Below are positions 8,351 to 15,955 of a stretch of DNA of 64,000 nucleotides, in pieces. Positions within the stretch are counted from its first letter, which is position 1; each line of letters starts with the position of its first letter. The notes beneath the pieces are model-generated. The model saw only the letters and a program-made list of their open reading frames with translations, was not told where the DNA came from and did no database searches. The DNA lies in contig OZ220747.1 of the NCBI GenBank assembly GCA_965117015.1, positions 496,001 to 560,000 of the forward strand, given 5' to 3'. Position numbers and translations under genes: made by a program. Source of the stretch: Aldehydirespirator sp965117015 (GTDB taxonomy: Bacteria > Actinomycetota > Acidimicrobiia > Acidimicrobiales > Aldehydirespiratoraceae).

Positions 8351-9532
8351 ATGACCGTCACCGACGCCGCCCCTGCGCCGGCCAAGAAGCCCCGCTGGAC
8401 CTACCAGTGGAAGGAACTCCACGACGAGGTCATCACCTCGGGGCTATGCACCGGCTGCGCGGGGTGCGTGATCGCCTGCCCCCACCACGTGATCGGCTAC
8501 ACCCACGAGCCCGGCGCCTACAAGCCGTTCCACCTCGAGGACGACGAGTACGGTCCTGGGGACTGCGTCCACGGGGTGAAGGGCTGCACCTCGTGCACGA
8601 GGGCCTGCCCCCGGTTCCGCATGTGGGAGCCCGAGGCCGACATGCACCTGTTCGGCCGGGAACGGGATCCTGACGAGATGTCGGGCATCTACTCCGACAT
8701 CCTGCTGACCCGGGCCAGCGACGACTTCGTGTACGAGGTGGGCCAGGACGGCGGGCTGGTGTCGGCCATCCTGATCTGGTGCATGGAGAACGACATCATC
8801 GACGGGGCCCTCACCAGCGGGGTGGAGTCGCTGGCCAACGGGGAGCCGGGCTGGAAGGCGTTCCCGATGGTGGCCACCAACCGCGACGAGGTGCTGCGGG
8901 GCGCGGGCAGCCGCTACACCTACTCGGCCAACCCCATCGCCTTCGAGGAGGCCCGCGAGAAGGGCCTGGACCGCCTAGCGCTGGTGGGCATGAGCTGCCA
9001 GACGTCGGTGGGGCCGGTGATGTGGCACCGCAAAGTGGGCAAGGTCAGCAAGCCGATCAAGCTCAACATCGGCCTGCTGTGCTCGAAGTCCTTCGACGAC
9101 TCGCTGTTCGACGAGCTCTTCGAGGTGAAGTACGGGCTGCCCAAGGAGCGGATCTCGAAGATGAACATCAAGGGCGTCTTCCAGATCTGGACCAAGGACG
9201 GCGGCTACCACGAGATCAACCTCAAGGAGTGCCACGCCTGGACCCGGGAGGGCTGCAACCTGTGCCCGGACTTCGCGGCCGAGCACGCCGACATCTCCAC
9301 CGGCGGCATCGGAGACCTGACCGACTGGACCCTCACCATCGTGCGCACCGAGCTGGGCCGGGCCGTGATCGACGCCATGGTGCGCGACGGGGCGATCGAG
9401 ACCCGTCCGGGCGACGACGACCCGGGCGCCATCGCGCTGATGCACCGCCTGTCGGCCAAGAGCCGGGAGCGCTGGCCCCACTGGGCCGACGGCGCGGCCC
9501 GCCTAGGCCTGCCCGAACGCAAGACGGCCTGA
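8351..9532 (+). CDS. Coenzyme F420 hydrogenase/dehydrogenase beta subunit family (FrhB-like) protein
   Basis: A protein of about 393 residues with an N-terminal two-cluster ferredoxin segment (CTGCAGCVIACPHH and CTSCTRACPRF, residues about 36-87). The FrhB-type flavin/F420 domain follows (QDGGLVSAILIW, GAGSRYTYSANP, VGMSCQTSVG) with further cysteines (CNLCPDFAAEHADIS) that could hold another cluster. The family moves electrons between F420, flavin and iron-sulfur centres. The natural start, ATG 8351, lies one base after the tRNA-Arg. The only ribosome-binding-like sequence there is GGGGG in the tRNA acceptor stem itself, so expression may depend on the tRNA transcript. The substrate is not known. 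Confidence 0.88.
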   Translation: MTVTDAAPAPAKKPRWTYQWKELHDEVITSGLCTGCAGCVIACPHHVIGYTHEPGAYKPFHLEDDEYGPGDCVHGVKGCTSCTRACPRFRMWEPEADMHLFGRERDPDEMSGIYSDILLTRASDDFVYEVGQDGGLVSAILIWCMENDIIDGALTSGVESLANGEPGWKAFPMVATNRDEVLRGAGSRYTYSANPIAFEEAREKGLDRLALVGMSCQTSVGPVMWHRKVGKVSKPIKLNIGLLCSKSFDDSLFDELFEVKYGLPKERISKMNIKGVFQIWTKDGGYHEINLKECHAWTREGCNLCPDFAAEHADISTGGIGDLTDWTLTIVRTELGRAVIDAMVRDGAIETRPGDDDPGAIALMHRLSAKSRERWPHWADGAARLGLPERKTA

Positions 9533-9564
9533 TACACAGACCTCCCAACCCCGAGGAGCCTGAC

Positions 9565-10179
9565 ATGGACATCGAGTTCTGGATCGACCCGCTTTGACCG
9601 TGGTGCTGGGTGACGGCCCGTTGGGTCGTCGACGAGGTGCAGCCGGCCAAGGATCTGAACATCACCTGGCAGCCGATCAGCCTGTTCTTCAAGAACGATC
9701 CCGACCCCGACTCGGAGTACTACACGCACTCGTACTTCAGCTTGCGGCTGATGAGGGTGCTGGAGTCGGTGCGTGAAGCCGACGGCGACGACGCGGTGGG
9801 GCCCCTGTACTGGGAGTACGGCCGGCGCCTGCACCACGACGGTGTGCGCGAGTTCCCGGTGGCCGACGCGCTGGAGGCGGTCGGCTACGACACCTCCCAC
9901 GGGGCCGCCTTCGATGACGATTCGTGGGATCCCGAGATCCGCAAGCGCATGGACGAGGGCCTGGCCCTGTGCGGCGACCAGGTCGGCACCCCGATGATCG
10001 CATTGAAGGACCGCAACGGCGACAAGCAGGGCTACTTCGGCCCGGTAATCACCCGGGTGCCGCCCCCCGAGGACTCCCTGGCCATGTGGGACGCCCTGGT
10101 GGCCATGATGAACGTGTCCGGCTTCTGGGAACTCAAACGCACCAGAACCGAACGCCCCGAATTCGGCCCCCGCCCCTAG
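9565..10179 (+). CDS. Probable selenoprotein: mycothiol-dependent reductase-like DsbA-family protein with UPWC active site
   Basis: From ATG 9565, six bases after a strong GAGGAG site, the frame reads MDIEFWIDPL, then TGA (9595-9597), then PWCWVTARWVVDEV and on to a stop at 10179. Reading TGA as selenocysteine gives 204 residues, close to the roughly 207 of the Rv2466c mycothiol-dependent nitroreductase family, whose active site is CPWC; here it would be UPWC with Sec at residue 11. The rest matches the family: GTPMIALKDRNG (cis-Pro loop) and FGPVITRVPPPEDSLAMWD. A hairpin suited to a bacterial SECIS lies just downstream. A GTG at 9610 would give a protein without the redox motif and has no comparable ribosome-binding site. 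Convergent with the gene at 10223. Confidence 0.8.
9595..9630 (+). promoter_or_regulatory. UGA codon and candidate bacterial SECIS hairpin
   Basis: After UGA 9595-9597, GACGGCCC (9612-9619) pairs with GGGTCGTC (9623-9630) through 8 base pairs, one of them G-U. The loop is GTT, with G in the first position, 22 bases after the UGA. Bacterial SECIS elements recognised by SelB have this layout: a short stem directly downstream of UGA with a G at the start of a small loop. Confidence 0.65.
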
Positions 10180-10222
10180 TTCTTACGGCACCTTCGTTGC
10201 GCGAAACTCGTCTAAGGCCGGC

Positions 10223-11341
10223 CTATGGGCCGCAGAAGTGTGACCATACGGCCTCGGACCTGGCCGGGCCGATGCCTCTTACTGCTTCAAGCTCTGCGCG
10301 GCTGGAGAAGGGCTGGGCCGCGGCCAGCCGGGCGGAGAGCACCTCGCCGATGCCGGATACCGCGTCGTACTGGGCCTCGGTCTTGTTGGCAATCACGCAC
10401 CGCTCCGCGACGGCGGTAGTGGTGGTCGGCGACACCGTCGTGGTCGGCGACACCGTCGTGGTCGGCGACACCGTCGTGGTCGAAGTGTCCTGAGGCGCGG
10501 TCGAGACTTCGGGCGCCTGATCGCCACACCTGGCAAGCGTCGCACTGAGGGCATCCGCCTCGGCCCGGTCGACAGCAAGGCCCCACTCCGACTTGACCGC
10601 AACCGTGGTCACCGCCAGGAAGCAGCGTCCCGCTGCAGTGACCGTGTACCCGCCGCCGCACGCCGACGACCGGGCGATGTCAGCGTCGGACCACTCGAAG
10701 ATGTCGTCGGCACCCTTGGACTGGTTCACGCAAGCCCGCGACGCCACGTGGTTGTCGGGGTCCTGACTGAACTGCCGCTTTGCGCTTGCGGGCCAGTCCC
10801 AGCCGCCCGACTCATGGGCCTCGTGGAGCGCCACCACGTGGTCGACGTTGCAAGTGTCGATGGGAGTGCCGGTGTAGGGATCGGGAGAACCCACCGCTCC
10901 GCCGCACAATCCGCTGTTGTGCGGCCCCCAGTCATCACGGTCATAGCCCGAGCCGTACTCGGCCGCCACCGGCAGCACCACGTCGGGCACCGACACCTCA
11001 GGCACAGACACCTCGGGAACCGCGGCCTCAGGCACAGACGTCGACGGAACCACTGCCTCAAGCACAGACGTTGTCGGCACAGACACCTCAGGCGCCGCGG
11101 CCTCAGGCACAGACGTCGACGGAACCACTGCCTCAAGCACAGACGTTGTCGGCACAGACACCTCAGTCGTCTCTGCCTCAGGCACAGACGTCGACGGAAC
11201 CACTGCCTCAGGCGCCGACGTTGTCGACAGAGGGTCTGCGGCTGGTTGGGCGACTTCGGGAGAACCGCACGCCGCGGCGCCCGCCAATACAAGCACGGCT
11301 GCGAACCGGACCGGCCGGCCAAACCGGCAACCAGCGATCAC
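10223..11341 (-). CDS. Lipoprotein with HNH-like nuclease domain and C-terminal helix-hairpin-helix
   Basis: The 372-residue product starts at GTG 11341, overlapping the serA stop by four bases (GTGA). A lipobox (LVLAGAAAC) ends a short signal peptide. Residues about 40-115 are tandem Val-Pro-Glu-rich repeats. The central part resembles secreted HNH endonucleases of the DUF1524 type: DRDDWGPHN, VDHVVALHEAHESGG and DPDNHVASRACVNQSKGADD. A short Thr/Ser/Pro repeat linker follows, then a ComEA-like double helix-hairpin-helix at the end (AVSGIGEVLSARL, AVRGIGPARSEAV). The layout suggests an anchored extracytoplasmic DNA-binding nuclease. An upstream extension overlaps serA in another frame and is not used. 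Confidence 0.75.
   Translation of the reverse strand: MIAGCRFGRPVRFAAVLVLAGAAACGSPEVAQPAADPLSTTSAPEAVVPSTSVPEAETTEVSVPTTSVLEAVVPSTSVPEAAAPEVSVPTTSVLEAVVPSTSVPEAAVPEVSVPEVSVPDVVLPVAAEYGSGYDRDDWGPHNSGLCGGAVGSPDPYTGTPIDTCNVDHVVALHEAHESGGWDWPASAKRQFSQDPDNHVASRACVNQSKGADDIFEWSDADIARSSACGGGYTVTAAGRCFLAVTTVAVKSEWGLAVDRAEADALSATLARCGDQAPEVSTAPQDTSTTTVSPTTTVSPTTTVSPTTTTAVAERCVIANKTEAQYDAVSGIGEVLSARLAAAQPFSSRAELEAVRGIGPARSEAVWSHFCGP
10424..10477 (-). repeat. Three perfect 18-bp tandem repeats (Thr/Ser/Pro linker)
   Basis: GGTCGGCGACACCGTCGT occurs three times head to tail (10424-10441, 10442-10459, 10460-10477). On the coding strand it encodes the repeated TTTVSP linker between the nuclease and helix-hairpin-helix parts. 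Perfect identity suggests recent slippage or copy-number variation. Confidence 0.9.
11026..11225 (-). repeat. 75-bp tandem repeat encoding Val-Pro-Glu-rich units
   Basis: A 75-bp unit repeats at 11026, 11101 and 11176, the last copy incomplete. It encodes a 25-residue stretch built on VPE, STSVPEA and VPTTSVLEAV blocks directly after the lipid anchor. This is probably an extended stalk holding the nuclease part away from the membrane. Confidence 0.85.
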
Positions 11342-12297
11342 GGAGCGAGCGGAACGGTCTCCACTGGCTCGCCCTTGAGGGCGGCGAGGACCTTGGCCAC
11401 CACCTGGACTGAGACGTCGCGCTGGGCTGCGCCGGTGCTGGCACCGAGATGGGGGGTGTGAACGACCCTGGGGTGGCCGATCAGAGGGTGGTCGGCCGGT
11501 GGGGGCTCGGAGTCGTAAACGTCGAGACCCAACCCTCCGAGGCGGCCGTCGTCGAGGGCGGCTCGGGCAGCGGTCGAGTCGATCAGGCTGCCCCGAGCCG
11601 CGTTGACCACGATGGCGCCCGGCTTGATGGTCGCGAACGCGGCCTCGTCCAGCAGAGCGGAGCCGTCCTCCTGCGCCACTGCGTGAAGGCTCACGAAGTC
11701 GGACGCGGCCAGCAGTTCCGGCAGTTCCACCATCCTGGCCCCGTGCTCGGTGGCCACCTCGGCCGGTATGTACGGATCGGTGGTCAGCACGGCCATCTCG
11801 AAGGCCAGCGCCCGGTGACCCACCGCCCGACCGATGCGGCCGAAGCCGACCAGGCCGAGCGTGGCCCCGGCCAGCTGCACACCCACGTACTGCTTGCGGT
11901 CCCAACTGCCTCCAGCCAGAGAGTTGTGGGCCTCGGTGATGCGCCTGGCCGTCGCCAGCATCAGTGCGAAAGCGTGCTCAGCCGCGGCCAGCGTGTTGGC
12001 CTCCGGCGTGTTGACCACCGCGATGCTCCGCTCGGCCGCGGCGGCCAGGTGGATGTTGTCGACGCCCACACCGGCGCGGCCGATGACCCGCAGGCTTGTC
12101 CCCGCCGCGATCAGCTCGGCGTCGGCCTGCGTGCCGCTACGAACGATCAGGGCGGCCGCGTCCCGGATCGACTCCAGCAGCTCGACGCGGCTCTGACCGT
12201 CCGCGAATACAGCCTCAACGCCGGGAGCGGCCTGCAGGCGGTCCGCGCCGGCCTGGCCCAGCGGATCGGCCACCAGCACCTTGTGTCGCTCAGGCAT
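11338..12297 (-). CDS. serA: D-3-phosphoglycerate dehydrogenase-like 2-hydroxyacid dehydrogenase
   Basis: ATG 12297 is chosen because AGGAGGT stands six bases upstream. The 319-residue protein has the catalytic-domain halves around a Rossmann domain (LGLVGFGRIGRAVG), the catalytic Arg in VNAARGSLID and the His in HTPHLGAST. It lacks the C-terminal intervening and ACT domains of long SerA, so it is the short type. The likely reaction is oxidation of 3-phosphoglycerate for serine synthesis, though other 2-hydroxyacid substrates cannot be excluded. The downstream lipoprotein gene overlaps it by four bases. Confidence 0.85.
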   Translation of the reverse strand: MPERHKVLVADPLGQAGADRLQAAPGVEAVFADGQSRVELLESIRDAAALIVRSGTQADAELIAAGTSLRVIGRAGVGVDNIHLAAAAERSIAVVNTPEANTLAAAEHAFALMLATARRITEAHNSLAGGSWDRKQYVGVQLAGATLGLVGFGRIGRAVGHRALAFEMAVLTTDPYIPAEVATEHGARMVELPELLAASDFVSLHAVAQEDGSALLDEAAFATIKPGAIVVNAARGSLIDSTAARAALDDGRLGGLGLDVYDSEPPPADHPLIGHPRVVHTPHLGASTGAAQRDVSVQVVAKVLAALKGEPVETVPLAP

Positions 12298-12388
12298 CGG
12301 ACACCTCCTGATCGCTTCCGGCGTGCCGCGCCTCGCCCGCCTCTCGTTCGAGCGCGGCACTCCCCCGAGTCTCGCGGCGGAGAGTCCG

Positions 12389-13612
12389 CTACTCGTGGAT
12401 ACCGAAGCGGTGCAGCCCGTAGGCGTTGATGGCGTTGCCCCGCAGCACCTTGTAGCACTCGTCGGCGTCCATGCCGACCGCGGCGAACATCGAGTGGGCC
12501 ACCTTGCGGGAGTGCGGGAAGGTGCCGTCGGAATGGGGATAGTCGGTCTCGAACAGGATCTGGTCGATGCCCACGTCGTTGCGCTGCTTGAGCCCCACCA
12601 GGTCGTCGAAGATGCAGCCGAACACCCGGCCCTGCACGATCTCGCTGGGCAGCGGGCCGTCGCCGCCCACGCCGCCCCGGCCCTCCTTGAACACCGAGTC
12701 CATCCGCTCCACCTGGAACGGCATCCAGCCCACCTGGCTCTCGGCGTAGGTGATCTTGATGTCGGAGAACCGCTGCAGCGTGCCCGAGAACACCCAGTCG
12801 ACCATCGACCCCTCGGCGTTCTGGGCGTACAGCGACATCGAGGTGGCCAGCGGCGCGTCGGCCGAGGTGGACGGCATCGAAGATGACGACCCGATGTGCA
12901 TCGACACCGTGGTGCCGGACTCCTCGCAGGCCTGCCACACGGGATCCCACTCGCCGGTGTACATCGACGGCAGACCCAGCTTGGACGGGTTCTCGGAGAA
13001 GGCCACCGCGAAGCAGCCCTTGGCCGCGCAGCGCCGCACCTCGGCCGCGGCCATCTCGGTGTCCCACAGCGGCAGCAGGGCCAGCGGAATCAGCCGACCC
13101 CGCCCCGCGCCCCCGCCCCAGTCGTCGATCATCCAGTCGTTGTAGATGCGCAGGCACTCGGCCGCGAGCTCCTTGTCGTCACGCTCGAGGAAGCCCTGCC
13201 CGCAGAACCGGGGGAAGATGTTTGGGAAGTTGATGGCGGCCTCCACATGGTTGAGGTCCATGTCGGCCAGCCGGGCGGTCTGCTCGTAGGTACCGGGACG
13301 GAGATCCTCGTAGCGGGCGGCCACGTTGCGCTGCTCCTCCCGGGGCATGCCCGCGGGGCCGTGCAGCAGGCCGGTGGGAGTGACGCTGTCCTCGAACAGC
13401 CACACGTCGCACCAGTGCCCGTCGGGGTCGTTGCGCTCGAAGCCGTAGTGGCCGCCCGTGAAGTGCAGCCTCACCTTCTCCTGCACCACCCTGGGCCCGC
13501 GGGCTCGCATCGACGGCGGCAACTGCTGCTGCCACAGGTCCTTGGGCTCCATGACGTGGTCGTCGACGGAGATGATGAGCGGCAGTTCGGTGATGGCGGG
13601 AGTAGGCGTCAC
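12389..13612 (-). CDS. Amidohydrolase family 2 (ACMSD-like) metal-dependent hydrolase
   Basis: This 407-residue protein begins with the metal-binding segment SVDDHVMEP. It has the family's long central region (LRIYNDWMIDDW, FAVAFSENPSKLGLPSM, SMHIGSSSSMPSTS) and a C-terminal catalytic Asp context in FETDYPHSDGTFPHS. Relatives hydrolyse or decarboxylate carboxylic substrates; the substrate here cannot be told. It is upstream of serA with a 91-base gap. Confidence 0.85.
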   Translation of the reverse strand: MTPTPAITELPLIISVDDHVMEPKDLWQQQLPPSMRARGPRVVQEKVRLHFTGGHYGFERNDPDGHWCDVWLFEDSVTPTGLLHGPAGMPREEQRNVAARYEDLRPGTYEQTARLADMDLNHVEAAINFPNIFPRFCGQGFLERDDKELAAECLRIYNDWMIDDWGGGAGRGRLIPLALLPLWDTEMAAAEVRRCAAKGCFAVAFSENPSKLGLPSMYTGEWDPVWQACEESGTTVSMHIGSSSSMPSTSADAPLATSMSLYAQNAEGSMVDWVFSGTLQRFSDIKITYAESQVGWMPFQVERMDSVFKEGRGGVGGDGPLPSEIVQGRVFGCIFDDLVGLKQRNDVGIDQILFETDYPHSDGTFPHSRKVAHSMFAAVGMDADECYKVLRGNAINAYGLHRFGIHE

Positions 13613-13652
13613 TGCCTGGACCTCCGGCTCGGCGACCTACCCGCTCGCGTTC

Positions 13653-14054
13653 TCAGGCGTCGACCCTGCGGGCGCATGACCTGAAGATATCTTCCGCGAT
13701 GTCGTCCCACAGGTCCTCGACCTCGTCGTCCAGATCGCTCGGGTTGGGGGTGGAGCGCAGCGCCTTGTCGAGGGATTGGAACTCCGCGAGCGTCAGGCTC
13801 TGGCGCAGCCCGTCGAAGGAGCATCCGCACAGCACTCTGGCCTCGGCCTCGGTGAGGTTCTCGGTGTTGGCCTCCATGCACGAGGCCAGGAAGTTGTGCT
13901 CCACGGCGGACTCGGCCCCGAACTCCTCGTCTTCGAAGCGTCCGTCCTGCTCGGCCTCGTCCCAGGTCTCCGGGTCGGCGCTGTTGCCGCAGCCCGCCAC
14001 CACCAGCACGACGGCCGCGGCAAGAACCCAGACAGGACGGAGGCGTGCTCGCAT
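13653..14054 (-). CDS. Small acidic lipoprotein of unknown function
   Basis: ATG 14054 follows a GGAG motif. The 133-residue product has a lipoprotein signal with lipobox VLVVAGC. The mature part is acidic and carries cysteines in SCMEAN, LCGCSFDGL and RSCARRVDA, possibly disulfide-bonded. It does not match a family I can name. It follows the uracil-DNA glycosylase gene by 26 bases. Confidence 0.7.
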   Translation of the reverse strand: MRARLRPVWVLAAAVVLVVAGCGNSADPETWDEAEQDGRFEDEEFGAESAVEHNFLASCMEANTENLTEAEARVLCGCSFDGLRQSLTLAEFQSLDKALRSTPNPSDLDDEVEDLWDDIAEDIFRSCARRVDA

Positions 14055-14080
14055 AGCGGCTCCGAGGCTACCGGGTGAGG

Positions 14081-14761
14081 TCAGCCACTCAGTTCCCGCG
14101 CTCTGGTGAACACGGCGTCGAGCATGGGCTCGGTGAGGCGGCCGGTGAAGGTGTTCTGTTGGCTGGGGTGGTAGCTGCACAACAGGGTGCGGCCGTCCGG
14201 AAGCGGCGCCTCGGCGCCATGGCCGAAGCGAGGGCGCGGACCCGATCCGAGTTCGCGCCACACCACCTGGTGGGCGAAGCCGCCCAGCACGACCACCACC
14301 TTCAGCGAGCCGAGCGCGGCCAGCTCGCGCCTCATGAACGGCACGCATGCGTCGCGTTCGGCGGGGGTGGGCTTGTTGTCGGGCGGCGCGCACTTCACCG
14401 GCGCGGTGATCCATGCTCCGGTGAGGGCCAGACCGTCACCGAGATGGGTCGACTGGGCCTGGTTGGCGTACCCGGCGCGGTGCAGGGCCCGGTACAGCCA
14501 GTCCCCGGAGCGGTCGCCGGTGAACATCCGGCCCGTGCGGTTGGCCCCGTGGGCTGCGGGCGCCAGGCCGACCACCAGCAGGCGGGCGTCGGGGTCGCCG
14601 AACCCGGGCACGCCGCGGGCCCAGTACTCGTCGTCGCGGTAGGCGGCCCGCTTGGTGCGCCCGACCTGCTCGCGCCACTCCACCAGCCGGGGGCACACCC
14701 GGCATGCGGTCACCTCCGAGGCCACCTCGGCAAGGACACGGCGCGAGCCGGGGGACTCCAC
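14081..14761 (-). CDS. udgB: Uracil-DNA glycosylase, family 5 (UdgB)
   Basis: The 226-residue enzyme removes uracil and other deaminated bases from DNA. Family 5 signatures are the motif GLAPAAHGANRTGR, which lacks the Asp/Asn of families 1 and 4, and the C-terminal SYHPSQQNTFTGRL. Cysteines in CRVCPRL near residue 20, with later ones such as KCAPP, fit the [4Fe-4S] cluster of this group. It is divergent from the phosphomutase-like gene at 14790. Confidence 0.92.
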   Translation of the reverse strand: MESPGSRRVLAEVASEVTACRVCPRLVEWREQVGRTKRAAYRDDEYWARGVPGFGDPDARLLVVGLAPAAHGANRTGRMFTGDRSGDWLYRALHRAGYANQAQSTHLGDGLALTGAWITAPVKCAPPDNKPTPAERDACVPFMRRELAALGSLKVVVVLGGFAHQVVWRELGSGPRPRFGHGAEAPLPDGRTLLCSYHPSQQNTFTGRLTEPMLDAVFTRARELSG

Positions 14762-14789
14762 GGACGATCAGGCTACGTTGGCCTGCATC

Positions 14790-15470
14790 ATGGCCACGAG
14801 TTCTGCCCGCACTTCGACCAAGGCCGCCTCCAAGGCCGGTGCTGAAGCCGCGGCCGTCGTGCTGTTCGTGCGCCACGGGCAGACACCGACCACGGGGTCG
14901 GTGCTGCCGGGCCGGGCGCCGGGTCTCCATCTGTCGTCCGAGGGTGTGGAGCAGGCGCAGCGGGTGGCCGAGCGGCTGGCCGGGCTGGGCCGGATCAAGG
15001 CGGTCTACGCCTCGCCCATGGAGCGCACCGTCGAGACGGCCGCACCCATAGCGCGGGCCTGCAAGCTGCGAGTGCGGCGGAGCCCCGGCCTCATCGAGTG
15101 CGACTTCGGCCGGTGGACGGGACGCAAGCTTCACAGCCTGCGCAGGCGCAAGGACTGGACCACTGTGCAGCGCCACCCGAGCGGGTTCCGCTTCCCCGGC
15201 GGCGAGTCGTTCGCCGAGATGCAGGCCCGAGCGCTCGACGCGGTGGCCGCCATCTGCGCCCGCCACGCCGGCGAGACGGTGGTGGCCGTGTCCCACGCCG
15301 ATGTGATCAAGGCGGTGGCCGCGGCGGCGGCCGGCACACCGCTGGACCTGTTCCAGCGGATCGTGATCTCGCCGTGCTCGGTCACCGCCATCGCCTACCA
15401 CCCCTCCGGTCCGATCCTCCTGACCGTGAACAACACCGGCGACGACCTCGCCTCGCTGCGCCCGTCGTGA
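14790..15470 (+). CDS. Histidine phosphatase family protein, MSMEG_4193-type
   Basis: The 226-residue protein has the phosphohistidine motif VLFVRHGQTPTT, the second catalytic region YASPMERTVETA and the distal histidine in VVAVSHADVIKAV. It is the first gene of a conserved actinobacterial trio with DUF3090 and the SCO1664-family protein. The next gene begins inside its stop codon (GTGA). The start is the ATG before SSARTSTKAASKAG. The physiological substrate of this group is not established. Confidence 0.88.
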   Translation: MATSSARTSTKAASKAGAEAAAVVLFVRHGQTPTTGSVLPGRAPGLHLSSEGVEQAQRVAERLAGLGRIKAVYASPMERTVETAAPIARACKLRVRRSPGLIECDFGRWTGRKLHSLRRRKDWTTVQRHPSGFRFPGGESFAEMQARALDAVAAICARHAGETVVAVSHADVIKAVAAAAAGTPLDLFQRIVISPCSVTAIAYHPSGPILLTVNNTGDDLASLRPS

Positions 15471-15955
15471 GCGAGTCGTTCCACTTCGAGGCGGTCGACA
15501 TGCTGACTGTGGGCACACTCGGGCCCAAGGGCGAGCGGGTCTTCTACCTGCAGTGCCTCGCCGAGGGCGAGCTGGTGTCGCTCAAGTTCGAGAAGCGCCA
15601 GGCGGCCGCCCTGGCCGAGTACCTGGAACGGGTGCTGGGCGAGCTGCCCGAAGCCGAGGAAGCAGACCCGCCCGACGACCTCGACATGCGCGAGCCGGTG
15701 GTGGAGGCATGGACGATCGGGGCCCTGGGAATCGCCTACGACCAGGAGGAAGGCCTCGTGATACTCGTGGCCGAGGAGTTGGTCGAGGACCCCGACGACA
15801 CGGGAGCGTCGGCTCGGTTCACCCTGACCCGCCCCCAGGTCAGGGCGCTGGTGACCCGGGCGCGGGCCGTGGTCGCCGCCGGCCGGCCACCGTGCCCGTT
15901 CTGCCTGCGGCCCCTGGAACCGTCCAACAGAGACTGGTGCCCGTGCCACAACTGA
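15467..15955 (+). CDS. DUF3090 family protein
   Basis: GTG 15467 overlaps the previous stop by four bases. The 162-residue product matches the DUF3090 family of actinobacteria: an N-terminal FHFEAVDMLTVGTLGPKGER segment and a C-terminal zinc-ribbon-like end (CPFCLRPLE then DWCPCHN). The function is unknown; the conserved pairing with its two neighbours suggests a joint role. Confidence 0.88.
   Translation: MSESFHFEAVDMLTVGTLGPKGERVFYLQCLAEGELVSLKFEKRQAAALAEYLERVLGELPEAEEADPPDDLDMREPVVEAWTIGALGIAYDQEEGLVILVAEELVEDPDDTGASARFTLTRPQVRALVTRARAVVAAGRPPCPFCLRPLEPSNRDWCPCHN

Noticed and set aside
9610..10179. Starting the reductase-like gene at GTG 9610, after the in-frame TGA
   Set aside because: This start has no comparable ribosome-binding site and would delete the redox motif and first beta strand; the upstream ATG has a strong GAGGAG site and the TGA sits at the conserved Cys.
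10424..11225. Tandem repeats as a CRISPR-like array
   Set aside because: Repeats are contiguous and in frame within a coding gene, with no unique spacers.
11342..11905. N-terminal extension of the lipoprotein frame across serA
   Set aside because: It reads serA in another frame and has shadow-type composition; the GTG at 11341 with a signal peptide and lipobox is the natural start.
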